Source: Chitinophagales bacterium
Lineage (GTDB): Bacteria; Bacteroidota; Bacteroidia; Chitinophagales; UBA10324
Direction of reading: 5' to 3'
Length of the DNA: 64,000 bases
NCBI GenBank assembly: GCA_025057275.1
Contig: JANWXQ010000053.1
Coordinates: 1-64,000, forward strand
Positions within the stretch are counted from its first letter, which is position 1, and each line of letters starts with the position of its first letter. The notes beneath the pieces were generated by a model. The model was not told the DNA's origin, did not search any database, and was given only the letters and a program-made list of their open reading frames with translations. Below are positions 56,012 through 64,000 of this stretch, piece after piece. The translations under genes were made by a program, and so were the position numbers.

Positions 56012-56671
56012 TTAACGTTGTGGGTTGGATGCTGTAGCCGACTGGGCAGCCGCAGCAGCTTGAACACTATCCAGATAATGCTTCTGCATGTTTTTGACAT
56101 AGAAGACCACCTGCCAGATTTCTTCCGGATTCAGCACCTTGCCATAGGCGCCCATCAGGTTTTTTCCATAGTGAATGCTGTAAAACATCTTGCCTTCGGG
56201 CAGGTTCAGGATGTCCTCACGGAAATAGGACGGAGGCGGCGGATAGGGGTTTACCACATTGGGATTTTCCACAATGGAGCCATTGGCCTTGCCTCCTGAG
56301 CCATGGCAAACGGCGCAATAGATGGTGTAATGATGTTTTCCCGCGCTCAGGTCCTGCGTATCCATGCCGGCAGGCATAAAAAGGTATTTGCCCGCCGAAT
56401 CGTAGCCTTCAGGGGTTTTGCTGAAATGAAATGGCATATAGGGCCCTCGGGGTATGGTGCCCGGTACGGTGGGCCTTGAAGCCATGCTGTCGGGAAAATG
56501 CGGATTCACTCCATAGGTTTCGTAGGCAGTGCCGTGGGCCATGTCGGGCATGTATTCCCAACCCGGTTTGGATCGCGGATAGTAGCAGGAAGATGCCACC
56601 AGCATCAGAACAGCCAGAAGCGCTCCCCCGGAACAGGCGGGTAATGGCGGCGTACGCAAGAAATTCATCAC
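56012..56671 (-). CDS. actE: ActE: mono-heme cytochrome c lipoprotein of alternative complex III
   Basis: Lipobox LMLVASSCYY; single CxxCH (YCAVCHGSGGKANG); YPPPPSYFREDILNLPEGKMFYSIHYGKNLMGAYG. Confidence 0.92.
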   Translation of the reverse strand: MMNFLRTPPLPACSGGALLAVLMLVASSCYYPRSKPGWEYMPDMAHGTAYETYGVNPHFPDSMASRPTVPGTIPRGPYMPFHFSKTPEGYDSAGKYLFMPAGMDTQDLSAGKHHYTIYCAVCHGSGGKANGSIVENPNVVNPYPPPPSYFREDILNLPEGKMFYSIHYGKNLMGAYGKVLNPEEIWQVVFYVKNMQKHYLDSVQAAAAAQSATASNPQR

Positions 56672-56678
56672 AACCAGT

Positions 56679-57212
56679 TTAATAATGTTTTTCCATCATG
56701 CGTTCCTTCACTTCTACCGCGCCGGCCTGCAGGAGCACCTCACGCATACGCTGCAGGTCAGCTTCTGTGGTGCGGGGGGTGATCTTAAACACCACGCCAA
56801 ACAGGTGGCTGGTGGTGCGGGGATCCAGACTCTCGCGAAAACGACCCGGCCACAGATGGCAAAGCACCAGAAAGGCAAACGTCATCCAGAAGGAGGCATT
56901 GAGCACCGTGAATTCAAACGTAATGGGTATAAAGGCCGGGAATGAGAAGTAAGGCTTGCCGCCAAAAATGATGGGCCAGTTGGCGGTAAACACCCAGGTC
57001 ATGAACGACACAGCGGTGATGGCAGCGGCAGCACCCACCCAGAAGCCGCCGACGTGCAGGCGCGATTCGCGCAGCCCCAGTTTCTGGTCCAGGCCATGCA
57101 CGGCAAATGGCGTTACGACATCGTGAATGCGCAGGTGGTGGCTTTTGATGTAATCCACCGCCTTGAGCAGCACCTCTTCGTCGTCAAACAAGCCCAGCAG
57201 GTAATGCTTCAT
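56679..57212 (-). CDS. actD: ActD: DUF3341 membrane protein
   Basis: LLGLFDDEEVLLKAVDYIKSHHLRIHDVVTPFAVHGLDQKLGLRESRL; two TM; order in the act cluster. Confidence 0.93.
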   Translation of the reverse strand: MKHYLLGLFDDEEVLLKAVDYIKSHHLRIHDVVTPFAVHGLDQKLGLRESRLHVGGFWVGAAAAITAVSFMTWVFTANWPIIFGGKPYFSFPAFIPITFEFTVLNASFWMTFAFLVLCHLWPGRFRESLDPRTTSHLFGVVFKITPRTTEADLQRMREVLLQAGAVEVKERMMEKHY

Positions 57213-57224
57213 TTATCCGATTTT

Positions 57225-58646
57225 TTAATGACTTCCCGTTACGGCCGCAGCCGGCTGATGATGCCGAACAGCTTCCAGTTGCCGACGCTTTTGTTCTTCG
57301 CCCGAAGTTTTCAGAATGTGCTTCACCTCGGCCATGGCAATGACCGGCATCAGTTTGGCGAATACGAGGAATGCCGTGAAAAACAATCCCAGCGAGCCGA
57401 GGAAAAAGCTGATTTCCACCCACGTGGGCGAATACATACTCCAGTTGGAGGGCACGTAATCGCGGTGAACGGAAGTAACAATGATGACAAACCGTTCAAA
57501 CCACATGCCCACATTGATGATGATGGACATGAAGAAGGTGAACCAGACGTTGCGCCGCAAGCGACGCACCCAGAACAACTGGGGCGAAATCACATTACAC
57601 ATCATCATGCTCCAATACGACCACCAGTAGGGTCCCAGCGCCCGGTTGGCGAAGGCGTATTGTTCGTATGGGTTTTGCGAATACCAGGCTACGAACAGTT
57701 CGGTCAGATAGGCCATACCCACAATGGAACCCGTCAGCACGATGATCTTATTCATGCTTTCTATATGATCAATCGTAATGTAATCCTGCAGGTTGAGCAC
57801 CTTACGGGTTATCACCATGAGGGTGAGCACCATGGCGAAGCCGGAGAAAATGGCTCCGGCAACGAAATAGGGCGGGAAAATGGTGGTATGCCAGCCGGGC
57901 ACCACCGATGTGGCGAAGTCAAACGACACGATCGTGTGCACGCTGAGCACCAACGGCGTGCTGATGCCCGCCAGTACCAGCGACAGGGATTCGTGCCGCT
58001 GCCAGTGCTTGGCCGAGCCAACCCAGCCAAAGCTGAGGATGCCGTAAAACACCTTGGCCCACTGTTTTTTGGCCCGGTCGCGGATGGTGGCCAGATCCGG
58101 AATCAGACCGGTGTACCAGAACATCAGCGATACGGAAAAGTACGTGCTGATGGCAAACACATCCCACATCAGCGGGCTGTTGAAGTTGGGCCACAATGGT
58201 CCGCGGGTATTCGGATAAGGAAGGTTGTAAAACGCCATCCACACCCGGCCCATGTGAAACACGGGAAAGAGGGCGGCGCAGATTACCGCAAAGATGGTCA
58301 TGGCTTCGGCAGCCCGGTTGACTCCGGTGCGCCACTTCTGACGGAACAACAGCAGAATGGCAGAAATCAGCGTTCCGGCATGACCGATACCGATCCACCA
58401 GACGAAGTTGGTAATGTCCCAGCCCCAGCCCACCGTGCGGTTGAGGCCCCACGTACCGATACCAAACCAGATGGTCCAGCCAATGACAAAAAAGCCCCAC
58501 AGCATGACGGCTGCAGAAACAGCAAAGGCAATCCACCAGGAACGGGAAGGCCTGGCTTCAACGGCCCTGCAGATATCTTCCGTGATCTGCAGATAATCCT
58601 TGTGCCCGTGAATGAGTGGCGGTCGGATGTAGGATTCCGGATGCAT
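57225..58646 (-). CDS. actC: ActC: NrfD/PsrC-family quinol-interacting membrane subunit
   Basis: VWWIGIGHAGTLISAILLLFRQKWRTGVNRAAEAMTIFAV; FATSVVPGWHTTIFPPYFVAGAIFSGFAMV. Confidence 0.95.
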   Translation of the reverse strand: MHPESYIRPPLIHGHKDYLQITEDICRAVEARPSRSWWIAFAVSAAVMLWGFFVIGWTIWFGIGTWGLNRTVGWGWDITNFVWWIGIGHAGTLISAILLLFRQKWRTGVNRAAEAMTIFAVICAALFPVFHMGRVWMAFYNLPYPNTRGPLWPNFNSPLMWDVFAISTYFSVSLMFWYTGLIPDLATIRDRAKKQWAKVFYGILSFGWVGSAKHWQRHESLSLVLAGISTPLVLSVHTIVSFDFATSVVPGWHTTIFPPYFVAGAIFSGFAMVLTLMVITRKVLNLQDYITIDHIESMNKIIVLTGSIVGMAYLTELFVAWYSQNPYEQYAFANRALGPYWWSYWSMMMCNVISPQLFWVRRLRRNVWFTFFMSIIINVGMWFERFVIIVTSVHRDYVPSNWSMYSPTWVEISFFLGSLGLFFTAFLVFAKLMPVIAMAEVKHILKTSGEEQKRRQLEAVRHHQPAAAVTGSH

Positions 58647-58686
58647 GGTTAATCAGTGGGTTCGGTTGAGTTCATCATCTTATCCA

Positions 58687-61600
58687 TCAATGTGCGGGTT
58701 GGGTATGAGCTGGTTCTGCGGCGGTACCGTCATCCATGTGACGCACCTTCTTCATGTAAGCAATGCCGGGCTGGGTGTTCAGTTCTGCCAGCACATAGTA
58801 CGAGCGGGCATCATCGTGGTCCTGCCGCACCCGGCTGCCTTCTTCCATCAGATTGCCGAACTGAATGGCATCGGTGGGGCAGGCCGTCTGGCAGGCGGTA
58901 CGGGCATCGCCATCGCGCAGCGGGCGGCCCTGAATCTTGGCTTCCAGCTTGGCCTCCTGCAGGCGCTGCACGCAGAAGGAGCATTTTTCCATAACGCCGC
59001 GTGTGCGCACCGTGACGTCCGGATTGAGCACCATGCGCGTAACGGCATCGTGCATCTTCAGATCCTCAATGTTCAGTGTGGGCACCTTCCATGGTTCATT
59101 CCACGGGAAAACGTCGGCCGTGGTGTAATCCAGCCAGTTGAACCGGCGCACTTTATACGGGCAGTTGTTGGCGCAATAGCGCGTGCCGATGCAGCGGTTG
59201 TACGCCATCTGATTCAATCCTTCGGTGCTGTGGTTGGTGGCATTGACCGGGCATACGTTCTCGCATGGCGCATTATCGCAGTGCTGACACAGCATGGGCT
59301 GAAAGACCACCTGCACGTTCTGATAATCCTGGATTTGGTCGTAGTCGGCTTCCTTGACGACGGTTCCGCTATCCTGCGGAAAACTGTAGTAGCGGTCGAT
59401 GCGCAGCCAGGTCATTTCGTGCACGCGGCGCACCTCCGTTTTACCCACCACCGGAACATTGTTCTCTGCCTGACACGAAACCGTGCAGGCGCCGCAGCCT
59501 ATGCAACTGTTCAGGTCAATCGACATGCCCCAGCGGATGGCCGGTTGCGGATGATCGGGATAAAGGGTTTCTGCCCAAATCTTTTTGAGGTGTTCTTTTT
59601 TCTCCTTGCCGGCATGCGGATTGCTCTGGTAACGCTTCAGGCTGGTTTCGCTGATGGCATCGCGCCCTTCATGGCTGAAATGCGTTTGCGTCATGGCCAG
59701 TTCGTAGCGCTTTCCCGTTTTACTGATTGCCACACCGGAGGCAAAATGCTGATGGTGTTGCCCGTTGAACGGCATCCACGGGTAAACATTCACCCCCACA
59801 TTATTGCCGGAACGGCCGGCATGCGTTCGCCCGTAACCTACGGCAACGGCTACTGTGTTGTCTTCCAAGCCCGGCTGAACAAAGGCCGGCAGGGTCAGCG
59901 ACATCTCGCCCACTGTGACAGTAACCAGATCGGTACGCTGCTCGGCCACATCCATCTTCACCTGCAGCTCTTCAGCCAGCTTGGGCGACAGACACAGATA
60001 ATTATCCCACACCACTTTGCTGATGGGATCGGGCATTTCCATGAGCCAGGGATTATTGGCATAGCGCCCGTTGCCCATGGCAACCTTTTCGTACAGACAG
60101 ATCGACAACCCGGAGGCCTTGCGGGCGGAATCGGTAACGGCAGCCAGTGCTTGGCTTACGTCCATCACCGAAGGAACCGTGAAAGCAGCCTGCCGAACCA
60201 CTTCTACCGCCCCTTCCTTTACGGCATGATCCCAAAAGGTCTGAAAAGAAGTATGGACGCTCTGGAGCGGAAAAATGTTTTGCTGCCAATAGCGCTTCAT
60301 GTAGCTGTAATAGTCGCCTTCTATACCAGCAAGCATCATCAGGGTTTCCTGAGCCTGCCGGGTACGGAACAGCGGCCAGATAACGGGTTGAGTCATCAGA
60401 TAAAGGCCATTGCGCGGCGAGCAGTCGTTCCAGCTTTCCAGATAATGGTGATCGGGAAAGTGATACATGCACAACACCGAAGTTTCATCGGCCCGGTCGT
60501 TAAGCGACAGGGTAAGCTCCGCCTTGGAAATGGCTTCAGCGAATTCAGCACCCCGCCGATGTTCGTACACCGGATTGGCTCCATAAAAAATCAGGGCATG
60601 CACTGCTCCGGCCTTCAGTTCTTCCAGCAGAGCTTCTGCCTGGCTGTCGTTGCCGCGCTGGCAATGGGCATGAACGTCAAGTCGTAATGTATTGCCGTAG
60701 TTGCCCAGCATCTGATTGATGGCTGCCACAATTTCCTGAACGGCCACGTCATTGCTTCCACTGACGACAAGCGACTTTCCTTTGTGCGCCTGCAGATCTG
60801 TGGCGGCACGCTTCAGCAAAGCATCGGCACGGGCATTGAGCGATGGAGCTTCTTCACCGCGCAGCAGCCGGTACAAAGCCACAGCAGCCAGCGCTTCCTG
60901 GGCCGGCTGCACCGCTGCCCGTTCATCGGCATTGGCTCCGGTAAGCGATAAAAGGGCTTCGACCTGATAGTGTTTGGACATCACCGTTCGTTGCGGCGAC
61001 ACCTTGCGGTTTTGCACATACTGCCGGGCAAACTCCGTTGGTGAAAGCCAGGTGCCCAGAAAGTCAGCCCCTAACGAAACGATCACTTCGGCCTGTTCAA
61101 ACTGGTAGCCCGGCGCTGCATACAATCCGAACCATTTTTCGTGAGCGGCAGCGAGCGCTGCATAGCTGAAAGCATCGTAGCTGACGTGCCGGCTGCCGGG
61201 ATAAGCTTTGAGAAAGTCAGAAATCAAGGCCTGCGTAGAGGGGCTCATTACCGTAGGGGTCACCAAAACCACCTTTCCGCCTCGGGCAGCTATTTGTTGC
61301 AGTTTGCTTTTCAGTTCTGCTTCCGTGTCGGCCATGTTTTCCGGGCGCACTTCTTTTCCCTGAACGGTGGGAAAGTGCGGACGGGTCAGATCGTAGAGGG
61401 AAAGCACCGATGCCTGGGCCCGGGCACTGGTGCCACCAAACAGAAAGCGATGGGGCGACTGGTTACCAATGTTGGAGGTGGTGGAGGGTTCAATCTTGAT
61501 GGGTCGGCCATCCCGCACCTTGACCAAAACAGGGCATACGTCGTTTCCGTCCACGAACGTGGAAGCGTACCACGAAGCTTTTCCCGGAATGACTTCTTCC

Positions 61601-61845
61601 GGCTTGATCACATACGGAATCGCATGCTTTACCGGTATGCGGCAACTGGCAGCCAACGTAGCCGCCGATACCCCAAAACCCATGAGCCGCAGAAAATCGC
61701 GCCGGCTCTGCGGCTGTTGCACTGCGGAGGATTGGAAAATCTCATCTACCGGCAGCTCTTCAGGAAACTCCCGCTCGCGGCGGGCAATAAAATCAGGGTC
61801 TTCGGTGAGCTCTTCTATGCCTTTCCAGTATTTCTTTGATTCCAT
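58687..61845 (-). CDS. actB: ActB: fused molybdopterin-oxidoreductase-like/iron-sulfur subunit with TAT-variant signal
   Basis: RRDFLRLMGFGVSAATLAASC; ferredoxin clusters LNSCIGCGACTVSCQAENNVPVVGK, CQHCDNAPCENVCPVNAT, CIGTRYCANNCPYKVRRFNW, CSFCVQRLQEAK; start trimmed from 61902. Confidence 0.95.
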   Translation of the reverse strand: MESKKYWKGIEELTEDPDFIARREREFPEELPVDEIFQSSAVQQPQSRRDFLRLMGFGVSAATLAASCRIPVKHAIPYVIKPEEVIPGKASWYASTFVDGNDVCPVLVKVRDGRPIKIEPSTTSNIGNQSPHRFLFGGTSARAQASVLSLYDLTRPHFPTVQGKEVRPENMADTEAELKSKLQQIAARGGKVVLVTPTVMSPSTQALISDFLKAYPGSRHVSYDAFSYAALAAAHEKWFGLYAAPGYQFEQAEVIVSLGADFLGTWLSPTEFARQYVQNRKVSPQRTVMSKHYQVEALLSLTGANADERAAVQPAQEALAAVALYRLLRGEEAPSLNARADALLKRAATDLQAHKGKSLVVSGSNDVAVQEIVAAINQMLGNYGNTLRLDVHAHCQRGNDSQAEALLEELKAGAVHALIFYGANPVYEHRRGAEFAEAISKAELTLSLNDRADETSVLCMYHFPDHHYLESWNDCSPRNGLYLMTQPVIWPLFRTRQAQETLMMLAGIEGDYYSYMKRYWQQNIFPLQSVHTSFQTFWDHAVKEGAVEVVRQAAFTVPSVMDVSQALAAVTDSARKASGLSICLYEKVAMGNGRYANNPWLMEMPDPISKVVWDNYLCLSPKLAEELQVKMDVAEQRTDLVTVTVGEMSLTLPAFVQPGLEDNTVAVAVGYGRTHAGRSGNNVGVNVYPWMPFNGQHHQHFASGVAISKTGKRYELAMTQTHFSHEGRDAISETSLKRYQSNPHAGKEKKEHLKKIWAETLYPDHPQPAIRWGMSIDLNSCIGCGACTVSCQAENNVPVVGKTEVRRVHEMTWLRIDRYYSFPQDSGTVVKEADYDQIQDYQNVQVVFQPMLCQHCDNAPCENVCPVNATNHSTEGLNQMAYNRCIGTRYCANNCPYKVRRFNWLDYTTADVFPWNEPWKVPTLNIEDLKMHDAVTRMVLNPDVTVRTRGVMEKCSFCVQRLQEAKLEAKIQGRPLRDGDARTACQTACPTDAIQFGNLMEEGSRVRQDHDDARSYYVLAELNTQPGIAYMKKVRHMDDGTAAEPAHTQPAH

Positions 61846-61880
61846 TCGGCGCGGGGTTACCTGTTGAAGATTGTTTGCTA

Positions 61881-63089
61881 TCAATAATGGCAGCGCTGAC
61901 ATTCATCGCCGCCGGTCATCTGGGCGGTCACCTTCATGTCAGGATTGCTTTTCACCTTTTCATGTAATTCAGTGAACAGGGTGTAATACGCATTGTCCTG
62001 AAATTGGACTTCTGTCTGGCGATGGCAATTCAGGCACCAGCCCATGGACAAGCTGGCGTACTGGTACACCTTCTTCATGGTTTCCACCGGACCGTGGCAG
62101 GTCTGGCAGTCAATTTTTCCCGCCGTCACGTGTTGAGCATGACTGAAATACACGTGGTCAGGAAGGTTGTGAATCTTCACCCACTGGATGGGCTTGTTGT
62201 TCTCGTAGGCAGCATAAATTTTCTGAATCTCTGCTGTGCCCTCCGGAGTGCGACCCTGCTGTACGGCGCTGTGGCAGTTCATGCAGGTATTGACGGAAGG
62301 AATGCTGGCCACTTTACTTTTTTCAGCGGATGAATGGCAATAACGGCAATCAATTTTCAGCGTGCCGGCATGCAATTCATGCGAAAAGTTTATAGGCTGC
62401 TCCGGTGTGTAATTTTTGCTGCGTCCCAGTCGGATGGCACTGTCGGCAAGGGTAAAGCCCAGAAGACCGACTGCCACCAGTCCGTAAAAGGCAATGGCCT
62501 TGGGGCTGCGGATGCGCCGGCTCCAGGGCACCGGCTCGGGCATGGGTTCGCCGAGAGCTTCGGCTGTCATGCGGCGCAGCAGCCGGTTAGCGCGTACCAG
62601 CGTCAAAAAGATGGCCAGCAGCACGACGGCAATCACATACAACAAAACCGGCGACTGCTTATCAGCAGCAACAGGTGCTGTGCCCTGACCTGCAGCGGGA
62701 GCTCCCGGAGCGGGAACATCCTGCTCCACATATGCCAGAATGGATCTTATGTCGTCATCGGTGAGCGACAGAAACTGCGGCATTTCGTTGCGACCGTATT
62801 CTTCCCAAATGGCAATAGCATCCTTGTCGCCTGCCGCCCGCAAAGCAGCGTTGTTTCGGATCCATTCAATCAACCATTTTTCCGACCGCTTTTGCGTAAT
62901 GCCCTTCAGGGCCGGGCCTACCATCTTGTTGTTGATGCCATGGCAGGATGCGCAATATTGCTTGAATAACTTCTGGCCGTTTTCAACGGATACCTCAGCC
63001 TGCGCAGCGATCGGGATGAGGAAAAGGGTTAGTAAGAAGGGAAACAAAAAGCTTAGGAAGTAGCGCAAGGGATCATGAAGGCGTTGCAT
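61881..63089 (-). CDS. actA: ActA: multiheme c-type cytochrome of alternative complex III
   Basis: Six CxxCH motifs: CASCH, CRYCH, CMNCH, CQTCH, CLNCH, CQRCH; internal TM helix after the N-terminal class I cytochrome domain. Confidence 0.94.
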   Translation of the reverse strand: MQRLHDPLRYFLSFLFPFLLTLFLIPIAAQAEVSVENGQKLFKQYCASCHGINNKMVGPALKGITQKRSEKWLIEWIRNNAALRAAGDKDAIAIWEEYGRNEMPQFLSLTDDDIRSILAYVEQDVPAPGAPAAGQGTAPVAADKQSPVLLYVIAVVLLAIFLTLVRANRLLRRMTAEALGEPMPEPVPWSRRIRSPKAIAFYGLVAVGLLGFTLADSAIRLGRSKNYTPEQPINFSHELHAGTLKIDCRYCHSSAEKSKVASIPSVNTCMNCHSAVQQGRTPEGTAEIQKIYAAYENNKPIQWVKIHNLPDHVYFSHAQHVTAGKIDCQTCHGPVETMKKVYQYASLSMGWCLNCHRQTEVQFQDNAYYTLFTELHEKVKSNPDMKVTAQMTGGDECQRCHY

Positions 63090-63134
63090 GAAGGATTCTT
63101 CTTACCCCAGATGCTTTCGGTCCTGAGGGCGCGG

Positions 63135-63142
63135 CAAATTTA
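63135..63142 (-). promoter_or_regulatory. Candidate -7 element TAAATTTG upstream of actA
   Basis: Reverse complement of CAAATTTA fits TAnnTTTG ~45 bp upstream of the actA ATG; no clear TTTG at the -33 distance. Confidence 0.45.
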
Positions 63143-63315
63143 GTCGCCGATGAATTTTATTGGTAGAAAAAATGACAAAAAAATGACCCCTCATCTTCCG
63201 GCTTGGAAAATGTTCAGCAGGATTCGCTGTTTACGTTCTCAAGCATACCCTCAAAAATTTTTTAAACGGTAAATCGGTTTAGCACGGCTTTTGTAACTGT
63301 TACTTTTAGCCATCA

Positions 63316-64000
63316 ATGATCAGGCATCGTCCCTTCCTCATGGTTTTGCCCCTTCTCTTCGTGGGGCTGCTTGTTATTTACTCTTGCAACCCAACCAGAA
63401 AGTCGTTCCGCGCGGGTAAGTACGAGAAGACTATTGAGTCGGCGGTGAGTAAGCTGCGCCGCAACCCCACCGACGAGCAGACCATTATATATCTGGAAGC
63501 TGCCTACGACAAAATTTTCCATCAAAAGATGCGGCAGATCGAATTCTGGAAAAAAGAAGGCAAACCCGAAAATGCAATCGCCATTTATGATGAGCTTTCT
63601 GAATTGCGGCACTACCAGAACCTGATCCATCCGTTGCTGCCTCTGTACTTACCATCCAAGAAACGGCAGGCTTCGTTCAAGTGGGTGGCCGATGCTGATT
63701 TTATCGCCGCGCAGCGAAAGGCTGCCGACTACCTGTATGCCCGCGCTCGCACGTTGCTGGCCACCGGTTATCGCGATGATGCCCGTACCGCCTATTCGCT
63801 TCTGCTGGAACTGGACGAAATTTTCCCCCACTATCAGGATGTCGCTCAGTTAAAGCGCCAGGCTTTAGCCCAGGGTACCAACCGGGTGCTCATCCGTGCG
63901 GTCAACAACAGCGGTGCTCCTCTTTTTGCCGAATTGGAAAAACACATCACCACCCTGCCCGTAGGCAACCTGAACGATCCCTGGATCAGTTTTACCAATG
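63316..64000 (+). CDS. Lipoprotein with helical/TPR-like N-terminal region (3' end outside window)
   Basis: ATG at 63316: MIRHRPFLMVLPLLFVGLLVIYSCNPTRKSFRAGKYEKTIESAVSKLRRNPTDEQTIIYLEAAYDKIF..., open to window end; not in ORF track because truncated. Confidence 0.85.
   Translation, partial: MIRHRPFLMVLPLLFVGLLVIYSCNPTRKSFRAGKYEKTIESAVSKLRRNPTDEQTIIYLEAAYDKIFHQKMRQIEFWKKEGKPENAIAIYDELSELRHYQNLIHPLLPLYLPSKKRQASFKWVADADFIAAQRKAADYLYARARTLLATGYRDDARTAYSLLLELDEIFPHYQDVAQLKRQALAQGTNRVLIRAVNNSGAPLFAELEKHITTLPVGNLNDPWISFTN

Noticed and set aside
57054-58652. 532-aa plus-strand ORF opposite actC and the start of actD
   Set aside because: Shadow ORF: composition rich in H/R/G/P, no signal or domain, and it spans two real genes on the other strand.
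58645-60687. 680-aa plus-strand ORF opposite actB
   Set aside because: Antisense to the well-supported actB frame; no domain motif; His/Gly/Val-rich shadow translation typical of GC-rich antisense frames.

Overview
Chromosomal window from a Bacteroidota bacterium, probably Chitinophagales/Saprospirales-like. Supporting signs are T9SS-type secreted proteins, GldD/GldE, TAnnTTTG promoter elements and an ActA-F alternative complex III (ACIII) locus. Genes are densely packed and mostly housekeeping: gldD-gldE-ssb-mutY, HU, RNase E/G, nadE, recG, pdxH, murB, a PurF-like protein, lpxH, LUD, ftsH, rsfS, birA and priA. There are three tRNAs (Pro-CGG, Thr-CGT, Lys-CTT). A ~15 kb minus-strand respiratory locus (48.1-63.1 kb) encodes ACIII plus aa3-type cytochrome oxidase. 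Accessory or less familiar items are: (i) three tandem paralogous secreted proteins with a DLNNDG motif (21.7-24.6 kb); (ii) a predicted AlkP-superfamily/TPR/sulfotransferase fusion with an overlapping small coiled-coil partner (24.7-27.5 kb); (iii) two short basic ORFs missing from the ORF track, a bTHX homologue and an mS38/bS22-like micro-protein; (iv) large beta-helix/PKD/BNR secreted proteins. I saw no CRISPR array, transposase, integrase, phage module or recognisable defence island. All assignments come from reading the translated sequences and motifs; no database search was run.
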